From assembly GCF_013177735.1 (NCBI RefSeq), contig NZ_WOEZ01000123.1, positions 26,202 to 90,201 of the forward strand: DNA of 64,000 nucleotides, read 5' to 3'. Position 1 is the stretch's first letter, and each line of letters begins with the position of its first letter. Origin of the DNA: Paraburkholderia elongata. GTDB lineage: Bacteria; Pseudomonadota; Gammaproteobacteria; Burkholderiales; Burkholderiaceae. The position numbers and the translations under genes are program-made. Below, piece after piece: positions 26,395 through 35,599 of this stretch. A model generated the notes under the pieces. It worked only from the letters and a program-made list of their open reading frames with translations, did no database searches and was not told where the DNA came from.

Positions 26395-27182
26395 ACTGAT
26401 GGTCGCCGATGAGTAAGCTGAAGAGTCTTGACGAGTTGTTCGATGGGCTACACTTTGATCGCGAGATCATCATTCTGTGTGTCCGCTGGTACCTGCGCTA
26501 CAAACTCAGTCTGCGGGATCTTGTCGAGATGATGGCTGAACGGGGTTTGTCGCTCGCACACACGACGATCCTGCGCTGGGTGCAGCGCTATGCGTCGGAG
26601 TTCGTCAAGCGCTGGAATCGTTTTGGCACGCCCACGGGACAGTCGTGGCGTGTCGACGAGACCTACCTGAAGATTCGCGGCAAGTGGGCGTATCTCTACA
26701 GGGCGGTTGACCGGGCTGGTCAGACGGTGGACTTCATACTGCGCGCGAAGCGCGACGTTAGGGCGGCCAAAGCCTTTTTCAGCAAGGCCATCAAACATCA
26801 GGGCCAACCGTCGAAGACCATCACGCTCGATGGTTATGCAGCCTCGCACCGCGCGGTGCGCGAAAGAAAGGTCGACGGCCTGCTGCCGGAGGATACGGTG
26901 ATACGATCCTCGAAGTATTTGAATAACCTGATCGAACAGGACCATCGTAACGTCAAGTCCAGAACGAACGTCATGCTCGGTTTCAAACGTTTCGGGAACG
27001 CTGCGAACACGATTTCAGGAATCGAGTTGATGCATCGCATCCGCAAAGGACAATTTGGCCTTGCGAGATTGCGACTCAAAGATACGGCTGCTCCCGCTGT
27101 CTGGAATGCCGTCCTCTCCACTCAATAAGATATCCTATCTATACACATAAGATCGTTCCGACCGGCTATTTGCACCAGAGCC
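26395..27182 (+). mobile_element. IS6-family insertion sequence B, left end missing
   Basis: The right inverted repeat (CTATTTGCACCAGAGCC, ending near 27182) is present. On the left only 14 bases separate copy A from the transposase start, and no matching repeat is seen. Copy A has therefore removed or replaced the left terminus. The element is in turn joined on its right to a third IS6 fragment. Confidence 0.75.
26409..27128 (+). CDS. IS6-family transposase (element B)
   Basis: 239 residues with DDE motifs WRVDETYLKIRG, ITLDGYAAS and NNLIEQDHRNVKSR. It is a different lineage from copies A, D and E; its sequence (HFDREIIILCVRWYLRYKLSLRDLVEMM) is closer to IS240/IS26-type enzymes. The coding sequence is intact. 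The element's left terminal repeat is lost, so it may no longer move by itself. Confidence 0.9.
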   Translation: MSKLKSLDELFDGLHFDREIIILCVRWYLRYKLSLRDLVEMMAERGLSLAHTTILRWVQRYASEFVKRWNRFGTPTGQSWRVDETYLKIRGKWAYLYRAVDRAGQTVDFILRAKRDVRAAKAFFSKAIKHQGQPSKTITLDGYAASHRAVRERKVDGLLPEDTVIRSSKYLNNLIEQDHRNVKSRTNVMLGFKRFGNAANTISGIELMHRIRKGQFGLARLRLKDTAAPAVWNAVLSTQ

Positions 27183-27186
27183 CCAT

Positions 27187-27350
27187 CGCACGCACAGCAG
27201 GATCACTTCAAGCGGATAGTGCAGCCGCTTCAGCACCTTGGCGATGCCCGGATCCAGCGTCGTTCGTGGCGTCAGTGTCTTCTTCATCGTGTGGCCAAAG
27301 CGCTTTCCTCAACCTCGAATTTTACCTCTCCCGCGTCAATGCGACAGGCC
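27187..27350 (-). pseudogene. IS6-family remnant C (transposase 5' end plus terminal repeat)
   Basis: The minus strand from 27287 reads MKKTLTPRTTLDPGIAKVL and continues to about EVILLCV, matching the first 34 residues of the element D transposase. The rest is lost at the junction with element B. The outer terminal repeat GCGTCAATGCGACAGGCC ends at 27350. B probably inserted into or deleted from C. Confidence 0.75.
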
Positions 27351-27373
27351 GGCTATATGATTATCAGAGCCGT

Positions 27374-27414
27374 GTGACCAGCCTGCCGAACAGGCAGGTT
27401 TGCGAATTGGTCAC
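27374..27414. terminator. Nested inverted repeat downstream of an MFS gene
   Basis: The inner arms CCTGCC and GGCAGG (loop GAACA) are embedded in outer arms GTGACCA and TGGTCAC. It lies about 90 bp beyond the end of the minus-strand MFS gene. It may act as a terminator, though there is no long U-tract. Confidence 0.4.
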
Positions 27415-27502
27415 CCACAGTAGCCTGTCGCCTGGATCGCCGTCTTCTTATCTTGGCTGAATGACCAGGCAAAACCGCGATCGATCGGCAAGGGTTTCGA
27501 GT

Positions 27503-28720
27503 TCAGTCACCGATCGCTCGGGACTCTTGCCCCGTGTCCGCTTGCTCACGCATCAGCAGGAACAGCGCGATAAGTACAAGGACTATCGTCAAGCCAACGA
27601 AAAGCAGTGTCGCGCGTTGAATGTCGGCGAGCTGCACGGCGATACCCAGGCCGATCACAGGTAGCGAGATCGCCACATACAACACGACGAAAAAGCTGGA
27701 CGTAACTTCCGCTCGCCGGTGCGCAGGCGCCGCTGACGCGATCTCGCCCAACCCGGCGCGAAAGCTGATACCTTGCCCGACTCCTGCCAGGGCGGTGCCA
27801 AGCAAAAGCGCGCCGAGCGAGCGCTCCGGCACGCACAGGCCGACACACACCAATCCGGCGACGAGTCCAATGCAGCCGGCAGCTTGCCGCCACCGGGCAG
27901 CGATGATCGTCTGCACGATCTGCCCGAGAGCGGAGCACGCGAACAGCAGGAACACAATCGAGCCGGTCACGATACCGCTGTGAAAGCCGAGTACGACCCG
28001 AATCAGTTGCGGGGCGACCGCCGCAAAGAAGCCCACCACGACGAAACCGGCAAACCCGGCCAGCGCGGCAGGAATAAACGCACGGCGTACTTCGGCAGGA
28101 AGCGAAATTCTCTGGATGCAGAGCTTCACTCGCGCGGGAATCGCGGCGGTCTCCGGCACGCCAAGGATGACTAGCGCGGCGACGCCCACCAGCGCGAGAT
28201 GCGCCGCGTAGGGCAAGCGCGTCGGCCAGGGGAATAGTTCGACGATGATGCCGCTTAGCAACGGACCGCAACCCAGCCCCAGCATATTGGAGGCGGTAGC
28301 CGCGAGCATGGCTTTGCCGCGCCACGCAGGCGGCGCGAGTTCGATCACGGCGACGGTGGCGGTTCCTGTGAAGATGCCGGCGGAGATTCCCGACAGCAGG
28401 CGGCCTAGCATCAGAGGCGCCAGTCCGTCGCTGAGCAGGAACGTCAGCGCTGACGCGGCCGACGCACATAGTCCCGCCAGCAGCATGCGACGACGGCCTA
28501 GCTGATCGGACCAGTTGCCCACCAGCAGCAGTGCACCCAGCACCCCGATTGCATACGAGGCATAGATCACCGTGATGATTGTCGGCGTAAAACCATACTG
28601 CAGTTGGTAGTACCGATAGATTGCCGTCGGTAGCGTTGTACCCATCATGTTGATCGCGAACGCCAACGCGACAGCCAGAAATGCGATCGGGGATTGCGGT
28701 ACGGCAGAAGCTGCTTTCAT
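27503..28720 (-). CDS. MFS transporter (12-helix)
   Basis: 405 residues from MKAASAVPQSPIAFLAVALA; an in-frame extension to 28756 is possible. It has twelve predicted helices, a motif A-like loop (GNWSDQLGRRRMLLAG) and a motif C-like segment (GLGCGPLLSGIIVELFPWP), so a proton-coupled exporter is plausible. It lies immediately inside the IS6-bounded segment and reads toward the left IS cluster. It is convergent with nothing intact, and an HxlR gene lies about 110 bp upstream on the same strand. The substrate is unknown. Confidence 0.85.
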   Translation of the reverse strand: MKAASAVPQSPIAFLAVALAFAINMMGTTLPTAIYRYYQLQYGFTPTIITVIYASYAIGVLGALLLVGNWSDQLGRRRMLLAGLCASAASALTFLLSDGLAPLMLGRLLSGISAGIFTGTATVAVIELAPPAWRGKAMLAATASNMLGLGCGPLLSGIIVELFPWPTRLPYAAHLALVGVAALVILGVPETAAIPARVKLCIQRISLPAEVRRAFIPAALAGFAGFVVVGFFAAVAPQLIRVVLGFHSGIVTGSIVFLLFACSALGQIVQTIIAARWRQAAGCIGLVAGLVCVGLCVPERSLGALLLGTALAGVGQGISFRAGLGEIASAAPAHRRAEVTSSFFVVLYVAISLPVIGLGIAVQLADIQRATLLFVGLTIVLVLIALFLLMREQADTGQESRAIGD

Positions 28721-28833
28721 GAAACGTCCCAACGGTTGCTCGAAGACTGCGCGCAATTATGGGCAATTTCTCACGGCCTTGCTGGCGGCTCGACAGTGGC
28801 AGTCAGCTTCGACCTCGCTTTACGGCGGCGACG

Positions 28834-29268
28834 CTAAGCGATGGGCACATCACGCGGACGTAGGTGATCGACCCGCTTTTCGCCGTGGTCGAATTCACGT
28901 CGCGCCAATTCCATTTCGCTCATGTGGACTTCGACCCAGTCCCATATCCCACAGATCTTATCGAGCAGGCTGCGCCCCAGTGGCGTCAGCTGATAGTCGA
29001 CCCGCGGCGGGATCACCGGATGCACGTAGCGCGTAACGAGGCCGTCACGCTCGAGCTGCCGCAGTGTCTTGGTGAGCATTTTCTGGCTCACACCCTCCAC
29101 CACTTCGCGCAGCCGCGAAAAACGCATCTCGCCGTGCGTGCCGAGCGCGTCGATGACGAGGATCGTCCACTTGTCCGCGATCTGCTCGATGATGTTCCGC
29201 GCCAGGTCGTCGGTCTTTTTTTGCGGGTTGTCGTGCGCGTAAGCGCCGTCGTAGCAATTAGTTTCCAT
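28834..29268 (-). CDS. HxlR-family transcriptional regulator, copy 2
   Basis: 144 residues, closely similar throughout to the regulator at 6976-7395. They share IADKWTILVIDALGT, GVSQKMLTKTLRQLERDGLV, HPVIPPRVDY and LLDKICGIWDW. It differs by a small insertion after METNC and a divergent tail. It is divergent from an aldo/keto reductase (29426) followed by IorAB-like genes, so it probably controls that aldehyde-related operon, perhaps through its conserved cysteines. Confidence 0.87.
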   Translation of the reverse strand: METNCYDGAYAHDNPQKKTDDLARNIIEQIADKWTILVIDALGTHGEMRFSRLREVVEGVSQKMLTKTLRQLERDGLVTRYVHPVIPPRVDYQLTPLGRSLLDKICGIWDWVEVHMSEMELARREFDHGEKRVDHLRPRDVPIA

Positions 29269-29425
29269 GGGGAAAGTATGAAACCGTCAGGTGCCTTCTT
29301 GTGATCGCCGGATGCCGCTGAAATAATCGGTTCGCCTGCCCGTGCGATGGGCTCGTCGCCGTTTGTCAGATCGCATTCGACCCGGATGCGGTGCTTTACG
29401 TAGTGCTTTGATTAGAGAGCTTCAC

Positions 29426-30424
29426 ATGACTATTGAAACAATCGCAATTGAAGGTTTAACGACCCCCGTCTCACGCATCGGCCTTGGCACCTGGGCGATC
29501 GGCGGATGGATGTGGGGAGGCACCGACGAGAAAGACTCGATCGCGGTGATCCGCCGGGCGCTCGACAGCGGTGTCAATCTGATCGACACAGCGCCGGTGT
29601 ACGGCTTCGGCGCATCGGAGGAGATCGTCGGCAAGGCGCTGGCCGACGGGTATCGGCACAAGGCGGTCATCGCGACCAAGGTCGCATTGGAATGGCAAGA
29701 CGGCGCGGTGTTCCGCAATTCGTCGCCGGCACGCATTCGTCAAGAAGTAGAGGATACGCTGCGGCGCTTGCGGACAGATTACATCGATCTATATCAGGTC
29801 CACTGGCCCGATCCGCTAGTGCCGATCGAAGAGACTGCTGCGGTGCTCGACGATCTGCGCAGGGAAGGCAAGGTGCGCGCGCTGGGCGTCAGCAACTTCT
29901 CGCCTGCGCAAATGGATGCGTTCCGCCACGTGGCGCCGCTGTCGGCCACGCAGCCGCCGTACAACCTGTTCGAGCGCGATATCGATCGTGACGTGCTGCC
30001 GTACGTAAAACAGCATGGGCTCGTCGCGCTTGCCTATGGGGCACTTTGCCGCGGGCTGCTGGCGGGGCGCATCGGCGTCGAGACACGCTTCGAGGGCGAC
30101 GATCTGCGCCAGCGCGACCCGAAGTTTTGCGAGCCGCGTCGCGAGCAGTATGTCGCGGCCGTAAAAGCACTCAACGTGTTCGCGCGCGATAACTTCGACA
30201 AGTCGGTGCTCGCGCTGGCGGTGCGCTGGGTGCTCGACCGCGGTCCGACGATCGCACTTTGGGGCGCACGTCGTCCGGCGCAGCTGGACGGGATTGAAGA
30301 TGTGTTCGGCTGGCACCTCGACCAGAAGGCGTTCGAGCAGATCGACGCGATTGTCGCGCAGTTCGTCAGGGATTCCGTGGGGCCGGAATTCATGGCGCCG
30401 CCGGAACGCGTGCTCATAGCGTGA
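29426..30424 (+). CDS. Aldo/keto reductase
   Basis: 332 residues from the ATG at 29426 (MTIETIAIEGL); an upstream extension has no family support. It is an NADPH-dependent TIM-barrel reductase. The catalytic tetrad is visible: D54 and Y59 in LIDTAPVYGFG, K85 in VIATKVAL, and H126 in YQVHWPDP. The cofactor-binding tail (ALWGARRPAQLD) is complete. It probably reduces an aldehyde or ketone. It is divergent from an HxlR regulator and is followed 55 bases later by a molybdenum hydroxylase pair. A decayed start of a sister gene lies at 7537. Confidence 0.92.
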   Translation: MTIETIAIEGLTTPVSRIGLGTWAIGGWMWGGTDEKDSIAVIRRALDSGVNLIDTAPVYGFGASEEIVGKALADGYRHKAVIATKVALEWQDGAVFRNSSPARIRQEVEDTLRRLRTDYIDLYQVHWPDPLVPIEETAAVLDDLRREGKVRALGVSNFSPAQMDAFRHVAPLSATQPPYNLFERDIDRDVLPYVKQHGLVALAYGALCRGLLAGRIGVETRFEGDDLRQRDPKFCEPRREQYVAAVKALNVFARDNFDKSVLALAVRWVLDRGPTIALWGARRPAQLDGIEDVFGWHLDQKAFEQIDAIVAQFVRDSVGPEFMAPPERVLIA

Positions 30425-30479
30425 CAGGGAGCCAGACGCCTGGCAGGTGTGGCGTGCGTCGACAACACGGAGTTAACGG

Positions 30480-30929
30480 ATGGAACTGAATGTGAATGGC
30501 GTGCATCACAACGTCGACGCCGACGCGAACATGCCGCTGCTATGGGTGGTGCGAGATCTGCTAGGGCTGCATGGCACCAAGTTCGGCTGCGGCGTGGGCG
30601 CATGCGGCGCGTGCACCGTCCATCTGGATGGCGTGGCGGTGCGCTCGTGTGTCACGTCACTAGGGGATGTACAGGGCAAGCCGGTGACCACGATCGAAGG
30701 CTTGGGCAAAGGCGGCGAGCATCCCGTGCAGCGAGCGTGGAAAGCCGCGAATGTGCCGCAGTGCGGCTACTGTCAGCCTGGCCAGATGATGCAGGCTGCG
30801 TCGCTGCTCAAACAAACGCCCAAGCCGAGCGACGAGCAGATCGTCGAAGCGATGTCCGGAAATGTCTGCCGCTGCGGCACCTATCAACGCATCAAGGCTG
30901 CCATCAAGGCAGCAGCGGAGCAGGCGTAA
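30480..30929 (+). CDS. iorA: [2Fe-2S] subunit of an isoquinoline 1-oxidoreductase-like molybdenum hydroxylase
   Basis: 149 residues. The N-terminal plant-type ferredoxin domain has C37, C42, C45 and C57 (FGCGVGACGACTVHLDG). The C-terminal helical [2Fe-2S] domain has C95 and C98 in QCGYCQPGQM and C130 and C132 in VCRCGTY. It passes electrons from the molybdenum subunit encoded next, and the stop and start codons overlap (TAATG). Relatives oxidise isoquinoline, nicotinate or aldehydes. The name iorA reflects family resemblance and not a proven substrate. Confidence 0.9.
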   Translation: MELNVNGVHHNVDADANMPLLWVVRDLLGLHGTKFGCGVGACGACTVHLDGVAVRSCVTSLGDVQGKPVTTIEGLGKGGEHPVQRAWKAANVPQCGYCQPGQMMQAASLLKQTPKPSDEQIVEAMSGNVCRCGTYQRIKAAIKAAAEQA

Positions 30930-33175
30930 TGAGCGAGATCGTCAATCTGAGCCGGCGCCGGGTATTGAAGGGCACCTTGGCGGGCGGAGTGGTACTGGGG
31001 CTACATGTCGGCGGCGCGCCCAAGGCGTTTGCGGCGAGCGGCGTCAAAACGGTGTTTGCGCCGAACGTCTATGTGTCGGTCGCGCCGTCTGGCGAGATCG
31101 TGCTGGTCGTGCATCGCTCCGAGATGGGCACCGGCATCCGCACCAGTCTCGCAATGATCCTCGCCGACGAACTCGATGCCGACTGGAACACCGTCAAGGT
31201 TGTGCAGGCGCAAGGCGATGCGAAGTACGGCGACCAGAATACCGATGGCTCGCGCAGCATCCGCCAGTTCTTCCAGCCACTGCGCGAGGCAGGCGGCTCC
31301 GCGCGGCAGATGCTGATGGCGGCCGCCGCGGCGCAGTGGCGCGTGAGCCTGGCAAGTTGCCGGACCGAGCCGGGTCATGTGGTGCATGCGGCGAGCGGGC
31401 GGCGCCTTTCATACGGCGCGGTGGCGGTGGCCGCGGCGCGTCAGCCAGTGCCCGGCCGCGACACGCTGCAACTGAAAAACGAGGACACGTGGCGCTATAT
31501 CGGCAAGTCACTGCCGATTGTCGATCTTGACGACATTGTTCATGGCCGCGCGACGTACGGCATCGATGTCGTGTTACCCGGTATGACGTATGCGTCGGTC
31601 GAACGTTCGCCCGTGTATGGCGCAACCCTCAAAAGCGTCGACTCGACTGAAGCGCTGAAGGTGCCCGGCGTGCTGCACGTGGTGCGCATTCCTTCTGCGC
31701 CGCTGCCCGCCGGCTTCCAGCCACTGGGCGGCGTCGCGGTGGTCGCGACCAGCACGTGGGCCGCGCTGCAAGGGCGCCAGAAACTGAAGCTCGAATGGGA
31801 CCTCGGGCCGAACGGCACTTACGATAGCCACGCGTATCGCAAGGCGCTTGAAGACACCGCGCGGCAGCCTGCGAAGGTTGTGCGCAACAACGGCGATACA
31901 TCGGGCGCGCTGAAGAACGCTACGCAACACGTATCGGCCGACTATTACGTGCCGCATCTGGCGCACGCGGCGATGGAGCCGCTAGCTGCAACTGCATCGT
32001 TTGCGAACGGCACGGTCGAGGTCTGGACCGCGACGCAAAACCCGCAGCAAGCGCGTACAACCGTCGCGCAGGTGCTCGGCCTGCAGGAGCAGGCCGTGAC
32101 GATCAATGTCACGTTGCTCGGCGGCGGCTTCGGTCGCAAGTCGAAGCCGGACTATGTGGCCGAGGCCGCGTTCCTGGCGCGCGAAGTCGGCGCACCCGTC
32201 AAGCTGACGTGGACACGCGAAGACGACATACGTAACGACTATTTCCATGCCGTGTGCGCGCAGCACATGGAAGGCGGACTCGATGCGCAGGGCAGGACGA
32301 TTGCGTGGTTGCACCGGAGCGTGTTTCCGTCGATCGGTTCGACGTTCACGCCGAATGTGGTTTATGGATCGGCGGGCGAACTCGGTCAGGGTGTGACCGA
32401 CATGCCTTATGAAGTCGCCAACGTGCAGTGCGAAAACGGGGCAGCGCCAGCGCATACACGTATCGGCTGGTATCGCTCGGTGTACAACATTCCGCACTGC
32501 TTCGCGCTGGGCTCGTTCGTCGACGAACTCGCCGCTGCTGCGCGACAGGATCCGGTGCAGCATCTGCTCGCGCTACTGGGCAGTCCGCGCCATGTCGATC
32601 TGCATGCGCTGGGGGTCGACTATCCGAACTACGGCGCGTCGATCGACGAGTATCCGATCGATACCGCGCGCTATGCTGCGGTGGTCCGCGCGGCGGCGGT
32701 GCGGTCGAACTGGTCCGCAGCGTTGCCAGCTCGCCATGGGCACGGCATCGCTGTTCATCGCAGCTTTCTAACGTACGTCGCCGCGGTCGCGCAGGTGCAG
32801 GTGGCCGACGATGGCTCGGTGCGCGTGACGTGTGTCGACCTGGCGGTCGACTGCGGACGTATCGTCAATTCCGATCGCGTGATCGCGCAGTTCGAAGGGG
32901 CGGTGGTGATGGCGCTCGGCAACACGTTATACAGCGAACTGACCTTCAGTAGCGGGGCGGCCGATCAGTCGAACTTCACGGACTACCGGGTCGCCCGCAT
33001 CGACTCCGTGCCGGAAACGCACGTGTATATCGTGCCGAGCGCTGCACCGCCCGGCGGTGTTGGCGAACCGGGTGTGCCGCCGACATCGGCTGCCATCTGC
33101 AACGCGATCTTCAATGCGACGGGCACGCGAATCCGGGCGCTGCCGGTGGATAGCGCACTCTTGAACCGGGCGTGA
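30929..33175 (+). CDS. iorB: Molybdopterin subunit of an isoquinoline 1-oxidoreductase-like enzyme
   Basis: 748 residues. The ATG at 30929 overlaps the stop of iorA and gives the twin-arginine signal SRRRVLKGTLAGGVVLG, which indicates export to the periplasm with the cofactor inserted. The xanthine-dehydrogenase-like molybdopterin-binding architecture includes LLGGGFGRKSKPDYV and the C-terminal glycine-rich active-site region GGVGEPGVPPTSAAICNA. Such enzymes often use a c-type cytochrome as a third partner. None follows here, though cytochrome genes lie just outside both IS6 copies (24726 and 46658). With the reductase upstream, a role in aldehyde or N-heterocycle oxidation is likely. Confidence 0.9.
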   Translation: MSEIVNLSRRRVLKGTLAGGVVLGLHVGGAPKAFAASGVKTVFAPNVYVSVAPSGEIVLVVHRSEMGTGIRTSLAMILADELDADWNTVKVVQAQGDAKYGDQNTDGSRSIRQFFQPLREAGGSARQMLMAAAAAQWRVSLASCRTEPGHVVHAASGRRLSYGAVAVAAARQPVPGRDTLQLKNEDTWRYIGKSLPIVDLDDIVHGRATYGIDVVLPGMTYASVERSPVYGATLKSVDSTEALKVPGVLHVVRIPSAPLPAGFQPLGGVAVVATSTWAALQGRQKLKLEWDLGPNGTYDSHAYRKALEDTARQPAKVVRNNGDTSGALKNATQHVSADYYVPHLAHAAMEPLAATASFANGTVEVWTATQNPQQARTTVAQVLGLQEQAVTINVTLLGGGFGRKSKPDYVAEAAFLAREVGAPVKLTWTREDDIRNDYFHAVCAQHMEGGLDAQGRTIAWLHRSVFPSIGSTFTPNVVYGSAGELGQGVTDMPYEVANVQCENGAAPAHTRIGWYRSVYNIPHCFALGSFVDELAAAARQDPVQHLLALLGSPRHVDLHALGVDYPNYGASIDEYPIDTARYAAVVRAAAVRSNWSAALPARHGHGIAVHRSFLTYVAAVAQVQVADDGSVRVTCVDLAVDCGRIVNSDRVIAQFEGAVVMALGNTLYSELTFSSGAADQSNFTDYRVARIDSVPETHVYIVPSAAPPGGVGEPGVPPTSAAICNAIFNATGTRIRALPVDSALLNRA

Positions 33176-33276
33176 TCAGCGAACGGCCAGGTGCCAAGGC
33201 CAGGTTGTGCGAGTATCGCGATCACTTGATTTGCCGACGGTCGACACGACATGAAAGGCAGTTTATCGGCCACGTC

Positions 33277-33891
33277 TCATTGTGTCGCGCCGGTGTGCCG
33301 CAATGCATTCTCCGCAGCCGGGTTGTGTTGTGCGATCGCCATTTGCAACGCGGTCCCGCCGCGCGCATCGACATGATTCGCGTTGGCGCCGTGCGCGACA
33401 AGCACCGGAATCATATCGAGCCGGCCGAATAGCGCGGCAAACGACAATGCCGTTTCCCCCGCGTTGTTGGTTTGATCGATGTCGCAATGCGTGTCGAGCA
33501 ACATCGTCGCAATATTCGTCTCGCCTTTGAAGAGCGCCCCCATCAGTGCCGTGTTGCCGTGCCGGTCGGCGGCGCAAGCGTTGGCGCCTGCAGAAAGAAG
33601 GGCCTTCAATGTCTCCGGGTGATTGTCATACGCGCTAAGGATCAGCGCGGTATAGCCTTCGGGCGTTGTTGTCTCGAGCGGGAAATGGGCATCGATCAGC
33701 GCCTGAACGATATCCGTGCGTCCCGCACGCGCCGCGACAAACCAGTCTTCGGTGTAACGCGGCGTGTCCGTCACGGCCGAATACGTTCCCGGCTGATACA
33801 CATGCTGTGCGCAACTCGCCGTCAACAGTGCGGCCAGGGTGGCGACCGCCACGGTCCGAACAAGGCCCCGGGCAGTGAAAGAGCATTGCAT
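33277..33891 (-). CDS. ankB: Ankyrin-repeat lipoprotein (AnkB-like)
   Basis: 204 residues. The N-terminus ends in the lipobox LTASC (Cys near residue 27), so it should be a lipid-anchored periplasmic protein. Four to five ankyrin repeats fill the rest (DWFVAARAGRTDIVQALIDA, TALILSAYDNHPETLKALLS, TALMGALFKGETNIATMLLD, TALSFAALFGRLDMIPVLVA). It lies 68 bases downstream of a periplasmic catalase. The katB-ankB pair of Pseudomonas has the same order, and there the ankyrin protein supports full catalase activity. The symbol is given by that synteny. Confidence 0.85.
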   Translation of the reverse strand: MQCSFTARGLVRTVAVATLAALLTASCAQHVYQPGTYSAVTDTPRYTEDWFVAARAGRTDIVQALIDAHFPLETTTPEGYTALILSAYDNHPETLKALLSAGANACAADRHGNTALMGALFKGETNIATMLLDTHCDIDQTNNAGETALSFAALFGRLDMIPVLVAHGANANHVDARGGTALQMAIAQHNPAAENALRHTGATQ

Positions 33892-33959
33892 TACGTCCTC
33901 CGTGAGAAAGCATAGCTAACCAGTTGGGAAGCCTGCTTGCGCAGGCCCCCGTGCACGCT

Positions 33960-35501
33960 TCAGTTATCGCTCAGGTGTGCTGCCGCATCCTTCACGCGTG
34001 TGACATCCGCGTTGGTCGCACGCGCGAGGCGGGTACCGTAGTCGGCATCAGCCTTGTAGAAGTACGAGAGCATTGCGTACTTGTTCGCGTCGTTGGTCAC
34101 GCGGCCAAGGTCGCCCGACAGCGCCGTGATCAGATCTGTCTTGCTGGTCTCGGACAGCGTCCGGTAATACTCGCCGGCCTGACGGAAGTCGAGCGTCTTG
34201 TGGATCGCTCTTTGCTGGGTTGTCCCCTTCAGCGGCGTCTGCACGGACTTGTACTTGTCCTGCTGTGAGATTTCGGCGACTCCGGATGGCTCGTAGTTCA
34301 CTTCGCCCTTTCGATCGCCCTCATTCATGAAGCCGTCCTGGTTGTTGTTGTAGACCGGGACGATCGGGCGGTTGATCGGCAACTGGTTGTAGTTCGGGCC
34401 GAGGCGATACATCTGCGTATCGGCATAGGAGAACAGGCGGCCCTGCAACATCCGGTCCTCGGAAGGCTCGATCCCCGGTACGAGCCGCGACGGCGCGAAA
34501 GCCGATTCTTCCGTGGACTCGAAATAGTTGTCCGGAACGCGGTTGAGCGTCATCGTGCCCACCTTCTGCTCAGGGATGGAGGACGGCCACACCTTCGTGT
34601 CATCCAGCGCATCGAAATCGAATTTGTCCAGGTCCTTCGGCGAGAGCACCTGAATGTAAAGGTCCCACTGTGGATACGAACGCGCCTTGACCGAGTTGTA
34701 CAGGTCATTGGTCATCAGGTTCCAGTCCGCGCCGATCGAATGCGGGATATCCTGGGGACGAATGCCTTCGACACCCTGACGGCTCTTCCAGTGAAACTTC
34801 ACGTAGTGAACTTCCCCTTTCGCATTGACGAACTTGAAGGCGTGCACGCCGTAGCCGTCCATGTGGCGATACGAATCCGGCATGCCCTCGTCCGTGTAGA
34901 GGTGCGTCAGCATGTTCGTCGCTTCGGGCGAATGGGCGAAAAAGTCGAACGCCAGATTCGGATCCTGCACGCCAGTCACCGCCGATGGCTTGTTCGCATG
35001 CACGAAATCAGGAAACTTGATGGCGTCCCGAATGAAGAAGATCGGCCAGTTGATGCCGACCATATCCCAGTTGCCTTGCTGCGTGTAGAACTTGATAGCG
35101 AAACCGCGCGGGTCTCGTGCCTGCTCGGGCGACCCTCGATAGCCCATCACCGTCGAGAATCGAACGAAGACCGGCGTCTTCGTTCCAGGCGTGAACACCT
35201 GGGCAGTGGTCAGCGAACTGAGGTCCGTAGTCGGCACGAACTCGCCAAAGATACCTGTGCCACGCGCATGTACGACGCGCTCGGGTATGCGCTCCCGGTC
35301 GAAGCGCTGCAGTTTCTCGATGAGATGAGAGTCCTGCAAAAGAACCGGACCTTCGGGGCCCGCCGTCTGGGAGTTCTGGTTGTCGCCGACAGGCGACCCG
35401 CTATCCTGGGTCATATCCACGGCATGCGCCGGTTGAGCGATCGAGATTGCCGAGACGATCGAGAAAATGCTTGCTGCAATCTGTGTCTTCAGTATTTTCA
35501 C
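33960..35501 (-). CDS. katB: Periplasmic heme catalase (KatB-like, clade with signal peptide)
   Basis: 513 residues. The signal peptide (about 1-27, ending AHA) is followed by a small-subunit monofunctional catalase. The catalytic His is in ERVVHARGTGIFGEF, the distal Asn region is GNWDMVGINWPIFFIRDAIKF, and the proximal heme Tyr is in RLFSYADTQMYRLGPNY. It breaks hydrogen peroxide to water and oxygen in the periplasm. It is cotranscribed with an ankyrin lipoprotein. Upstream is a CTAT-N7-ATAG element reminiscent of part of an OxyR site. The gene lies in the IS6-bounded segment. Confidence 0.93.
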   Translation of the reverse strand: MKILKTQIAASIFSIVSAISIAQPAHAVDMTQDSGSPVGDNQNSQTAGPEGPVLLQDSHLIEKLQRFDRERIPERVVHARGTGIFGEFVPTTDLSSLTTAQVFTPGTKTPVFVRFSTVMGYRGSPEQARDPRGFAIKFYTQQGNWDMVGINWPIFFIRDAIKFPDFVHANKPSAVTGVQDPNLAFDFFAHSPEATNMLTHLYTDEGMPDSYRHMDGYGVHAFKFVNAKGEVHYVKFHWKSRQGVEGIRPQDIPHSIGADWNLMTNDLYNSVKARSYPQWDLYIQVLSPKDLDKFDFDALDDTKVWPSSIPEQKVGTMTLNRVPDNYFESTEESAFAPSRLVPGIEPSEDRMLQGRLFSYADTQMYRLGPNYNQLPINRPIVPVYNNNQDGFMNEGDRKGEVNYEPSGVAEISQQDKYKSVQTPLKGTTQQRAIHKTLDFRQAGEYYRTLSETSKTDLITALSGDLGRVTNDANKYAMLSYFYKADADYGTRLARATNADVTRVKDAAAHLSDN

Positions 35502-35574
35502 GTTGTATTCCTGGTTCAGGGGGAAACCGGAAGAATCCTATTACTCAGCCATTCGATTATCCAATCTCTTTTTC

Positions 35575-35589
35575 CTATCATTTCAATAG
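35575..35589. promoter_or_regulatory. Possible partial OxyR-type site before katB
   Basis: CTAT-N7-ATAG lies 74-88 bases before the catalase start. The full OxyR pattern needs two further ATAG/CTAT elements at 7-base spacing, and those flanks fit poorly. It is a weak candidate, supported by the known OxyR control of katB genes. Confidence 0.25.
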
Positions 35590-35599
35590 CGACAAAATT

